Positions 1 through 5,135 of a DNA stretch of 10,350 nt are shown here, in pieces. Under the pieces are notes generated by a model. The model was given only the letters and a program-made list of their open reading frames with translations. It ran no database searches and was not told the DNA's origin. Made by a program: the position numbers and the translations under genes. The stretch covers positions 1 through 10,350 of the forward strand of contig CAMTXX010000111.1 in the NCBI GenBank assembly GCA_947085825.1, written 5' to 3'. This DNA comes from JAOUFP01 sp947085825. GTDB lineage: Bacteria; Nitrospirota; Thermodesulfovibrionia; Thermodesulfovibrionales; UBA6898. Position 1 is the first letter of the stretch; every line of letters starts with the position of its first letter.

Positions 1-404
1 CTTTGATTAAACAATCCGTCAGAATTGTAACGGACTGACCCTTTTACGCAACGCGCAAGCAAGTAAAGAAATAATTTCGGCTCTCTTGTTCTGTTGAAAT
101 CTTCTCTAACACGGTAATAATGTTCTAATGAATCCTCATGTTGCTGGTTCCATGTTTTTTCGTAAAAATCTGCTATTTCAGAAGGACGATTGATAATAAG
201 TCCAAGCAATTCAGAAAGAGGCTTGTTCAAGTCGTTGATCCAGTATGAATTAGCCTTTCCTCTTGCGGCGCAGGCAATTGAAATAGCGGCTGATCCGGCA
301 AATGGCTCTACAAGGCGTGCGAATCTATTTGGAAAATAGCGAAGAATAGTTGACGCAAGATTTCTCTTGCTTCCCTGATATTGAATTGGATGTGGAACTC
401 TCAT
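1..404 (-). CDS. D12-class N6-adenine DNA methyltransferase, N-terminal part (runs off the window)
   Basis: This should transfer a methyl group from S-adenosylmethionine to adenine N6 in a short DNA target. Only the first 134 codons are present; the frame is open to the window edge. Seen: IQYQGSKR at residues 7-14, the usual N-terminal signature of D12 (Dam/MboII-like) enzymes; EPFAGSAAISI at 34-44, the SAM-binding motif I; NDLN further on; and a block ending CVKGSVRYNSDGLFNQ, typical of the region before the target-recognition part. The catalytic DPPY motif would lie outside the window. The ATG at 404-402 is chosen because the conserved QGSK block follows within ten residues; the ribosome binding site is weak. 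It begins about 55 bases after a degraded attC-like site, as expected of a cassette gene. No cognate endonuclease is adjacent, so it may be an orphan or part of a system continuing outside the window. Confidence 0.85.
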   Translation of the reverse strand, partial: MRVPHPIQYQGSKRNLASTILRYFPNRFARLVEPFAGSAAISIACAARGKANSYWINDLNKPLSELLGLIINRPSEIADFYEKTWNQQHEDSLEHYYRVREDFNRTREPKLFLYLLARCVKGSVRYNSDGLFNQ

Positions 405-458
405 ATTAAGTACTTAATTCCATTTCATATTATACAATGACCGCTAAATTATCGGTAT

Positions 459-517
459 GCTATTAATGCGGCAGTTGAGCAGTGCCCGAAGGGCATCTGT
501 TCGAACTCTGAGTTAGG
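459..517 (-). other. Degraded attC-like recombination site
   Basis: Read on the minus strand, it starts with CCTAACTCAG (an R''-like end), has an imperfect long palindrome centred on GCCCTTCGGGC, and ends CTCAACTGCCGCATTAATAGC, where a normal R' would have GTTRRRY. The two arms share CAG, TT, GA, CAG and TGCCC in register. Orientation matches the good attC at 1218-1306, and a minus-strand gene starts about 55 bases downstream. The damaged R' end means it may no longer recombine. It could instead be a chance or unrelated hairpin. Confidence 0.45.
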
Positions 518-527
518 ATAGAAAAAG

Positions 528-604
528 TGGACACCAAAGTAAAGTAAAATATAAAGACGGAGGTGTCAAAATAGCAAAGGAAAGGATTCCTAAAATAGGG
601 AATA
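528..604 (+). mobile_element. Remnant of an IS3-family-like left end
   Basis: TGGACACC (528-535) followed by an A-rich stretch, then CGGAGG (558-563) and GTGTC, is arranged like the terminal repeat plus orfA leader of some IS3-family elements. Where orfA would start, an ATA (571-573) replaces ATG; the following codons read AKERIPKIGNRDTSQ and stop. So the start codon is lost and the gene ends after about 16 codons. The family call rests on my recollection of such IS ends, not on any comparison. Confidence 0.3.
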
Positions 605-653
605 GGGACACATCCCAATAAAAAAAAGAAGATAGATAAATGGGATGTGTCCC
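605..653. repeat. 13-bp perfect inverted repeat (GGGACACATCCCA)
   Basis: GGGACACATCCCA at 605-617 is matched exactly in reverse complement at 641-653, with a 23-base A/G-rich spacer. Each arm is itself a small dyad (GGGA...TCCC). It lies 17 bases past the toxin stop codon. The spacer reads T-rich on the minus strand, but no T-run follows the second arm, so this looks more like a REP-type interspersed palindrome than a standard terminator. Confidence 0.7.
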
Positions 654-670
654 AATACTGTTCTTCTTTT

Positions 671-961
671 CTATCGTTTACGCCAATAGTAAGGCCTGCG
701 GCTGGTGTGTGCTACAGCTACTACCCAAATAATATCTTGAAGTTCCAAATAGTAAATAGCATATGGAAATCGACGGAGCAAACGACATCTCGTTCCATAT
801 TTTCTTGTAGGCCACCTATTGGGTGCTTCCTGAATATCGACGAGGGCGCGGCTTACCTCTTGCTCAAAATCTAACCCTAATCCAACGCTTTTGGTTTCGT
901 AATACTCTACCGCTTGCCACAATTCCAGTTCTGCTTCACTGTGAACAATGATGCGCTTCAT
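671..961 (-). CDS. ParE/RelE-superfamily toxin of a type II toxin-antitoxin pair
   Basis: A small basic protein of 96 aa, the usual size for this superfamily. Seen: an N-terminal strand MKRIIVHSEAELEL, an amphipathic helix region (about 12-45) with EYYE and FEQEV, then RWPTRKYGTRCRLLRRFPYAIYY in two pieces around 49-71, and a C-terminal AVAHTSRRPYYWRKR. The pattern of a helical hairpin, then R-x-x-LLRRFPY-x-IYY and a final VAVAHxxRxP strand is typical of ParE/RelE toxins. These act on DNA gyrase (ParE) or on ribosome-bound mRNA (RelE); the target cannot be settled here. The ATG overlaps the antitoxin stop by four bases (ATGA), so translation is coupled. Together with the antitoxin it forms the content of a cassette bounded by attC-like sites, where such modules are often found. 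Confidence 0.88.
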   Translation of the reverse strand: MKRIIVHSEAELELWQAVEYYETKSVGLGLDFEQEVSRALVDIQEAPNRWPTRKYGTRCRLLRRFPYAIYYLELQDIIWVVAVAHTSRRPYYWRKR

Positions 962-1188
962 GAATATTTAGCTTGTATCTCTGCGAGTATATCCTCTGCC
1001 TGTCTCCCTTTCGCCTTGCCGCTTTTAATTTCCTTTACACGCCTTTCAATCTCTGCGTCCCAAGCTGTTTCAACTTCATTGTCTATGGCATCATCTATGC
1101 TTATAATCAACTCATGTGCCAATTCTGCGCGTTCCTCTGGAGATAAATTAAAAGCTTTATTCATTACTTCTTGCATCAATGCAGACAT
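958..1188 (-). CDS. Antitoxin of the addiction-module family paired with the ParE-like toxin
   Basis: A 76-aa, mostly acidic and helical protein. Seen: LSPEERAELAHELIISID at about 15-32, then WDAEIERRVKEIKSGKA at 43-59. This is the pattern of the small putative addiction-module component family (TIGR02574-like) that neutralises RelE/ParE toxins. A longer upstream reading frame exists, but the start at 1188 is preferred: it has a strong AAGGAGGAG site just before the ATG, while an upstream start would lie inside the attC site and ahead of the promoter. The gene ends in ATGA shared with the toxin start. It should bind the toxin through its C-terminus and, as in related pairs, may repress the shared promoter at 1208-1216; I cannot identify an operator. 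Confidence 0.88.
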   Translation of the reverse strand: MSALMQEVMNKAFNLSPEERAELAHELIISIDDAIDNEVETAWDAEIERRVKEIKSGKAKGRQAEDILAEIQAKYS

Positions 1189-1207
1189 AATCTCCTCCTT
1201 TTTTAAT

Positions 1208-1216
1208 ATTATAGCA
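1208..1216 (-). promoter_or_regulatory. Extended -10 promoter of the toxin-antitoxin pair
   Basis: The minus strand reads TGCTATAAT, a perfect extended -10 element, directly after the R' end of the attC site. No good -35 is visible at the expected distance, which extended -10 promoters tolerate. Transcription would begin near 1201, leaving a short leader with the AAGGAGGAG binding site. The pair can therefore be expressed wherever its cassette lands. Confidence 0.65.
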
Positions 1217-1217
1217 C

Positions 1218-1306
1218 GCATAACGCCGTGCATCAGCCGGGAGCGTATAGCAAAAGTGAAAACCAAACCGCGCTTATTGCGACTCGGCTGGATGCGATTG
1301 TTAGCG
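1218..1306 (-). other. attC-like integron cassette recombination site
   Basis: On the minus strand the site opens with GCTAACAATC (R'' end) and closes with GGCGTTATGC (R' end). Between them GCATCCAGCCGAG (1295-1283) pairs with CGGCTGATGC (1239-1230) except for one extra C, which is a single extrahelical base in the L'' arm, as in classical attC sites. The roughly 89-bp length and the position right after the stop codon of the upstream gene are also typical. No integrase gene or attI site is in the window, so the integron platform must lie elsewhere or be lost. Confidence 0.75.
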
Positions 1307-1317
1307 CTTTTTTCATT

Positions 1318-1806
1318 TTAAATATAAAAATCATCCGGTGCATTGTCCTCTGGCCCTATTTTGCCTCTTTGTCCGCTGTGAATTAATCGGATATTTTCGT
1401 GTGGTGATAAAGCGGGCGGATCAGTAAGCTCGCGACTATTGTAATTTGGAGAGTAAATATAGATAAGAATCTTTTCAGTTATTTTTATGTCCGCTTTCCA
1501 GATTTCATCGGTTAAGTGCCTTTTGGGATCGTAGACTCTTCCAAGATAAATGAGGACATCTTCTTCTTTTTGGTCTTTATCCAACCAAGTTTTATGTTCC
1601 TTAAATCGCTCGGAAAATGTGCGTTCCGTTGTTATACCAATATAAAGCAAGGTATTCTTTCCACATAAGGTGTGTTCGCCATATATTTGATAAATTCCGT
1701 AGTCCTCCCCCCAAAGCGGAGCTTCGCCAACGTCATTCATCTTCCTAATCACGTCTTGGATTTTGTGCGGCCCGTCCCATTCTATTTTTATTTCATACGA
1801 TTTCAC
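1318..1806 (-). CDS. GIY-YIG nuclease superfamily protein
   Basis: A 162-aa protein with the hallmarks of the GIY-YIG fold: GIY at residues 37-39, YIG at 55-57 (LLYIGIT), an Arg/His pair in ERFKEH at 66-71, a Glu at 111 (ITEKILIY) in the place of the catalytic metal-binding Glu, and Asn 123 in SPNYNS. GIY-YIG enzymes cut DNA with one metal ion; single-domain members occur in repair, restriction and mobile elements. No extra DNA-binding domain is visible, so the target is unknown. The start is GTG at 1806-1804, with GAGGTGA four bases upstream overlapping the stop of the GNAT gene, so the two are probably translated from one message. Its stop lies about a dozen bases before the attC site. Role in the cell: not determinable. 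Confidence 0.75.
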   Translation of the reverse strand: MKSYEIKIEWDGPHKIQDVIRKMNDVGEAPLWGEDYGIYQIYGEHTLCGKNTLLYIGITTERTFSERFKEHKTWLDKDQKEEDVLIYLGRVYDPKRHLTDEIWKADIKITEKILIYIYSPNYNSRELTDPPALSPHENIRLIHSGQRGKIGPEDNAPDDFYI

Positions 1807-1810
1807 AATG

Positions 1811-2296
1811 TCACCTCAATTCTTTCAGGAAATATATTTTGTCCGCCTTCTCATCTGCACTGGTCTGTATAAAGCCATACTTCCTATATAGACAATGCGC
1901 CGCTTTTTCATTTTCATCAAAAGAGGAATATAGTTTAAGAACTGAAAAGCCTCTCCTTGAGGCTTCTGAAACTGAAAAGGCGAGCAACTTAGAACCCAGG
2001 CCATGCCGCCGATGCTGAGGATGAACACCAAACCATCCGAGCCAAGCAACAGACGTGTCATTGTTATAGTGATATAGTCCTGTTACTCCAACAATTTCTC
2101 CATGAGAATTTGCAGCTAACCAATATTGTTGATCTGGGTTGGCTTGCGTTAAGCTGTTTCTGAAACTCCATTTTGCAGTTTTTTGATCTGGCTTGTAAGG
2201 AAAAACAGTCTCTATTAGGACAATAGCATCGTCTATCAATTCCGCCGATAAAGGAATGATATTGTATTTATCTTGCAGGGTTTTTATTGATTTCAT
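1811..2296 (-). CDS. GNAT-family N-acetyltransferase
   Basis: A 161-aa single-domain protein that should transfer an acetyl group from acetyl-CoA to an amine. Seen: an N-terminal strand-helix (NIIPLSAELIDDAIVLIETVF, in two parts around 12-32), strands at 58-75 (YWLAANSHGEIVGVTGLY), motif A VHPQHRRHGLGSKLL at 91-105 with the RxxGxG/A pyrophosphate-binding signature, and motif B with KAAHCLYRKYGF at 131-142. The substrate cannot be predicted; small acetyltransferases are common cassette cargo, including antibiotic-modifying ones, but nothing here points to a drug. It starts 15 bases after an R'-like GTTAGCGC end and is followed directly by the GIY-YIG gene, so both seem to share one cassette. 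The ribosome binding site (AAAGG) is modest. Confidence 0.85.
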   Translation of the reverse strand: MKSIKTLQDKYNIIPLSAELIDDAIVLIETVFPYKPDQKTAKWSFRNSLTQANPDQQYWLAANSHGEIVGVTGLYHYNNDTSVAWLGWFGVHPQHRRHGLGSKLLAFSVSEASRRGFSVLKLYSSFDENEKAAHCLYRKYGFIQTSADEKADKIYFLKELR

Positions 2297-2311
2297 ATGC
2301 CTTTATTATGT

Positions 2312-2319
2312 GCGCTAAC
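2312..2319 (-). other. R'-like half of an attC site ahead of the GNAT gene
   Basis: The minus strand reads CTGGTTAGCGCAC and the GNAT ATG follows 15 bases later, the usual distance between a cassette boundary and its gene. GTTAGCG is the reverse complement of the R''-type end of the attC at 1218-1306. No matching left arm is found in the next 150 bases, which hold palindromic repeats instead; the rest of the site may have been replaced. Confidence 0.35.
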
Positions 2320-2342
2320 CAGTTATTGAGTAGTTACAGTCA

Positions 2343-2402
2343 GGCATCCAATATTAGATGCCGGTATCTAATATTACATACAAGCATCTATTATTAGATA
2401 CT
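2343..2402. repeat. Three back-to-back 20-bp palindromes
   Basis: Units occupy 2343-2362, 2363-2382 and 2383-2402 with no spacer. Unit 1 is GGCATCCAATATTAGATGCC, an almost perfect palindrome. Unit 2 begins GGTATCTAAT and ends ATTACATACA; unit 3 begins AGCATCTATT and ends ATTAGATACT. GCAT/ATGC in unit 1 becomes GTAT/ATAC in unit 2, a compensatory change that keeps pairing. The repeats lie just downstream of the 118-aa gene. They could be protein-binding sites, cruciform-forming DNA or RNA hairpins. Confidence 0.75.
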
Positions 2403-2408
2403 CGCGCG

Positions 2409-2471
2409 GCATATAGTATTAGATGCTTCAGCATCTTTTACCTGCCTGGCAAAGCATCTAATACTATATGC
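2409..2471. repeat. 20-bp perfect inverted repeat related to the adjacent palindromes
   Basis: Arms at 2409-2428 (beginning GCATATAGTATTAGATGC) and 2452-2471 are exact reverse complements, with a 23-base loop. The arm shares the ATTAGATGC half-site with the palindrome units at 2343-2402. The right arm overlaps the last codons of the 118-aa gene (KHIVLDA), so its 3' end and stop codon lie inside the hairpin. It could act as a 3' mRNA-stabilising or terminating structure, though no T-run follows. Confidence 0.8.
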
Positions 2472-2794
2472 TTTGCCAGATCAGTTCCCCTGATATTCCC
2501 ATACCTGATAAACCACAACTTTATATCCGGTTTCCATCTGCCTTTAGCCGTCCTCGCAGCCTCCATCAACTCCTTTTCAGCAAAGCTGATCCGTACAGGC
2601 ACATGCTCATCGTCCGCAAACTTCTGTGCCGGAGGCTGCCATGCTATTTTCTCGATAACTAGTTCTACGGTCTTGATTCTTGTGCGACTTGCCTCATCAT
2701 ATCGATAACGGACACAGACAAGCGCATCTCCGTGTTGGGCAAGCAATTTCTTCGTCCCTTTTTGCCCCGGTTTCAGTTTAAGCCGTGCTGTCAA
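2438..2794 (-). CDS. Basic 118-aa conserved-type protein of unknown function
   Basis: I recognise the sequence style (LKLKPGQKGTKKLLAQHGD, then VCVRYRYDEASRTRIKTVEL, then PVRISFAEKELMEAARTAKG and RWKPDIKLWFIRYGNIRG) from hypothetical proteins found in many bacteria, but know no function. Seen: a Lys/Arg-rich protein with alternating strand-like segments, a single Cys (27), several Trp and Tyr residues, no membrane segment and no catalytic motif. Predicted soluble and basic, so nucleic-acid binding is plausible but unproven. The start must be TTG at 2794-2792: LKLKPGQKG follows at once and no ATG is in frame. That TTG overlaps the TGA of the upstream 43-aa ORF (TTGA), implying termination-reinitiation. 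The 3' end is embedded in the palindrome array. The array could be its binding site; that is inference from position only. Confidence 0.7.
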   Translation of the reverse strand: MTARLKLKPGQKGTKKLLAQHGDALVCVRYRYDEASRTRIKTVELVIEKIAWQPPAQKFADDEHVPVRISFAEKELMEAARTAKGRWKPDIKLWFIRYGNIRGTDLAKHIVLDALPGR

Positions 2795-2922
2795 TCAGAC
2801 CCGGTGGCGCCTGATGACAGGCCAGAAACTGATTCTGTGGCGGATTGTGTAAAGACAAAAGCAGAGGGTAACGTGCGCGGATTGATTTTGCTTCTGAAAG
2901 TCCTTTTTGTCTCCCTATTCAT
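2791..2922 (-). CDS. 43-aa small ORF translationally coupled to the 118-aa gene
   Basis: A short ORF with a much better start than its neighbour: GGAGGGG (2934-2928), five bases, then ATG at 2922-2920. The product begins MNRETKRTFRSKINPRTLPS and ends with a Ser/Gly/Thr-rich tail ATGSD. It is basic at the N-terminus, without hydrophobic signal or known domain. Its TGA (2793-2791) overlaps the TTG start of the 118-aa gene by two bases. It may be a leader that drives translation of the next gene, a small partner protein, or the first half of a frameshifted product. I favour a coupled leader because the overlap is exact. Confidence 0.5.
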   Translation of the reverse strand: MNRETKRTFRSKINPRTLPSAFVFTQSATESVSGLSSGATGSD

Positions 2923-3052
2923 TTTGTCCCCTCCAAAAAGAAGTGATTTTATCATATCAAGCAGGCTCTTTCTGCGTCAATACAAATGTGAGGATTGTTT
3001 CCAGCTTCAACCTATAGCGCGAACAAAGGAACTTTTCATAGGCAAAATTATA

Positions 3053-3118
3053 TGTTGTCAACAAATAGAATTGTCCGGTTTCGTATCACATAAACTGTCC
3101 GGATGCAGCTATTAAGAA
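3053..3118 (-). mobile_element. Probable right-end remnant of the ISNCY-like element
   Basis: This stretch follows the transposase stop. TGTCCGG occurs twice (3072-3078 and 3096-3102), each preceded by an A/T-rich ATT or ACT, and TGTTGTCAACA (3053-3063) is an odd palindrome. Repeated TGTCCGG blocks next to a transposase 3' end suggest terminal or transposase-binding repeats. No matching left end was found, as expected if the element is truncated. Confidence 0.35.
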
Positions 3119-3409
3119 TTAAGCTGCTTTCTGATCAGCTTTAACAACCTCCTTCCCCTGTGAATTAAAGGATGCCAGTTTTCTGTGTCCATGGAATATG
3201 GCCAAGGACTCGCTTGGATATTGATGTGCCCGAACCTTCACTTTGACATAGTGATAGCGGTATTGATCCTGAGGGATCTGAAGGATCATGCCATCGAACC
3301 TGCCACAGTTGTCATTGCCGACAGTTCGCTCATACTGTTCGCAAAGAATATCTTCTATCGGTGTCCCGACCCTGTGACATTTTGGGGACGTTGCCAAGAT
3401 ATTCAACAT
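3119..3409 (-). pseudogene. C-terminal remnant of an ISNCY-like transposase
   Basis: About 80 residues resemble the region after the catalytic core of ISNCY-type integrase-fold transposases: DILCEQYERTVGNDNCGRF, then LQIPQDQYRYHYVKVKVRAH, then LAIFHGHRKLASF near the end. Full-length members are over 400 aa, so all DDE catalytic residues are missing. Homology seems to begin around residue 15; the preceding MLNILATSP and an in-frame TGA five codons before the ATG are junction sequence. There is no ribosome binding site. It is a dead fragment left by a deletion that probably also joined the restriction-enzyme fragment upstream of it. The family call is from recognition of the motifs alone. Confidence 0.65.
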
Positions 3410-3520
3410 ATGCTTGATCGCTCAGAATTTATATTAACGAATGAGATAACTAAGTTTGCAAGGAAATAAAGGAAATGGCAGGGAATAATGCCAACGCTTG
3501 ATTGAATAGGAAGGGCATAA

Positions 3521-4105
3521 ATGAAACTTAATGCCGATAAACCGCACCTTTGGAAGGCGGACGTTGAAAGATCGATAGACTTCTACAACGACTGGTTTCT
3601 GAGGTTTGTCCTGACAACCTACAGGGCTCAGAGAAAGGTCAGGACAAAGGAAGTTCAGGAAGCCTTTGAGCTTACGGATAATCTTCGAACCATTAACCCT
3701 GAATGTCTGCTGCAAAATCCCGGCGTGCTTCCTATGCTCCGTATGACCACGGCGCCTCCCATTGCAAGGGACAGATTAATGGGCATGTCAAGAACAAGCA
3801 AGAACTTGATCGAATCCATGGAGGGGAAGGACGGGAAGCCATCCCGGATTCCGCCCAGGATGAGGGAAATCGATACGCGAGAGGCTCTTTCAAGAATATG
3901 CGATATCATATATGAGCTTACCGATCGGGAGCTGTTTCCCTGGCTTGACAGGAAAGAAAAACCAAAAGCTGACGAACTGGAAGGGGCCGCAATGGTTGTG
4001 GCCGACCGGCGCCTCGGAATAGAAAAAAAACGCTGTAGTACCAACAAGGACATCCTTACAACTGTATATACTCCCTTGCAAGGGCTGGATAAAGTTTGGG
4101 ATTGA
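3521..4105 (+). pseudogene. Truncated XamI-family restriction endonuclease (N-terminal part)
   Basis: The first about 165 residues have the look of XamI-family type II enzymes: NADKPHLWKADVERSIDFYN at 4-23, NPGVLPMLRMTTAPPIARDR at 66-85, SKNLIESMEG around 92-101, SRIPPRMRE, and ELFPWLDRK followed by AAMVVADR. After VADR the sequence no longer fits the family; the last about 35 residues (RLGIEKKRCS... to VWD) are out-of-family and their final 50 bases are antisense to the radical SAM gene. As I recall the family, the nuclease catalytic residues lie in the missing C-terminal part, so it should be inactive. AGGAAGGG (3508-3515) just before the ATG is an intact start signal. No methyltransferase partner is adjacent. 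Confidence 0.75.
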
Positions 4106-5135
4106 AAAGGATATTGGTCATAAAATAACATTCATGGGTGCAATAACATTTGTTATCCATAATTGCTCGAATGATTTTTTTTGCGCTGTCAGACTGCAGC
4201 ACCTTCCCCATGTCATAATCATAAGCCCTTACATTCCCGAAAGTTTCTTCAAGAATTTCACATGGATAGACATCCCCGCTTTCAGATAATACAAGATTTA
4301 ATCTTCCCGCATAACAGGGAATAATCCTTTTTTGTTTGAGCATTGTCCGGTTTATCAGACGTCTCTGTATAATATCCTGCGCTGCCTTGATTTTAGCTCC
4401 TTTGAATCTGTAAATGCTCGAGATGTTGGTCTTCAGGTTCTTTTCAAGTCTTTCTATAGCATGACAATATTTCCTGTAATCAATCTCTTTAAAACTCCTG
4501 TCCGAAAGATTTCCGCGGACCAGAGAGATGGTATGTGTCCTGATGCTCTCCAGACTGTTTACGAAGTCTGTGATTTCATCCATCTTGTCCTGATTTTCAG
4601 AGCAGAATACTGTATTGACGCCAAGTTCAAAGTTTGGATATGCCCTGAGGAGTCCCTTGAGCAGATTATAGGTTTCTCTAGTTTTTTCAAAACTGCCGGG
4701 TGTGTTTCTCAGCGCGTCGTGTTCATGATATAGCCCGTCCACGGAAAGCTTAACTGCAATGATACTGTCCGGGCACTGTTTGAGAATCTGTTCAGTCCTG
4801 TTTTTTATCAGTTCAGGAAGGAGGCCATTTGTCGGGAAGAGCATGATGGCAGGTTTATTATTTCTGTAAAAAATACTGCTTATTTCAACGAGGTCTTCCC
4901 TGAGATATATCTCCCCGCCTGAAAAGGCGAGCCAGAGCAAAGTGTCCATTGATTTTGAAATCAGCTCTATTTCATCCAGGGAAAGTTCGGGGTTTTGTGC
5001 GGCAGCCTGAGCATCTGCCTTCAGATAAAAGCAGAACGGGCATTTTGCATTGCATCTTCTGGTTAAAAAGAACGTCAGGTGGATGGGCCTCTTTTTCCGG
5101 AAAATAGAATTTATATGCCTGAAAGGAGAATACAT
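4056..5135 (-). CDS. Radical SAM protein with SPASM-like C-terminal cysteine domain
   Basis: A 359-aa enzyme that should bind a [4Fe-4S] cluster and cleave S-adenosylmethionine to start radical chemistry. Seen: the CxxxCxxC cluster motif at C28, C32 and C35 (TRRCNAKCPFCF), the glycine-rich SGGE at 72-75, SVDG at 131-134 in the barrel, and a C-terminal set C274, C292 (GDVYPCEIL), C330, C332 and C336 that fits a SPASM/Twitch auxiliary-cluster domain. SPASM proteins modify peptides, proteins or sugars; the substrate here is unknown. Its ATG overlaps the stop of the upstream glycosyltransferase by one base (TAATG), with CAGGGA just before it, so the two are co-translated. This hints at a shared task in glycan or glycoconjugate synthesis. 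The 3' end overlaps the truncated restriction gene on the other strand, and AREYIQL before the stop may be the natural end or a junction. Confidence 0.85.
   Translation of the reverse strand: MYSPFRHINSIFRKKRPIHLTFFLTRRCNAKCPFCFYLKADAQAAAQNPELSLDEIELISKSMDTLLWLAFSGGEIYLREDLVEISSIFYRNNKPAIMLFPTNGLLPELIKNRTEQILKQCPDSIIAVKLSVDGLYHEHDALRNTPGSFEKTRETYNLLKGLLRAYPNFELGVNTVFCSENQDKMDEITDFVNSLESIRTHTISLVRGNLSDRSFKEIDYRKYCHAIERLEKNLKTNISSIYRFKGAKIKAAQDIIQRRLINRTMLKQKRIIPCYAGRLNLVLSESGDVYPCEILEETFGNVRAYDYDMGKVLQSDSAKKIIRAIMDNKCYCTHECYFMTNILFNPKLYPALAREYIQL

Noticed and set aside
605..653. Rho-independent terminator for the toxin gene
   Set aside because: The stem is strong but the 23-base loop is long and no T-run follows the second arm on the minus strand.
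958..1266. Longer antitoxin starting at 1266
   Set aside because: The extra 26 codons come from the attC stem and lie upstream of the promoter; the start at 1188 has a strong AAGGAGGAG site.
914..1321. Plus-strand ORF of 135 codons
   Set aside because: It is the antisense shadow of the antitoxin and attC region, has no ribosome binding site, and the minus-strand genes have clear families.
2343..2471. CRISPR array
   Set aside because: The units are palindromic and directly adjacent with no spacers of even length, and no cas gene is present.
3521..4105. Functional restriction endonuclease
   Set aside because: Family similarity stops around residue 165, the C-terminal catalytic part is missing, and the tail is antisense to another gene.
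4332..4733. Plus-strand ORF of 133 codons
   Set aside because: It is antisense to the radical SAM gene, whose cluster-binding cysteines prove the minus-strand frame.
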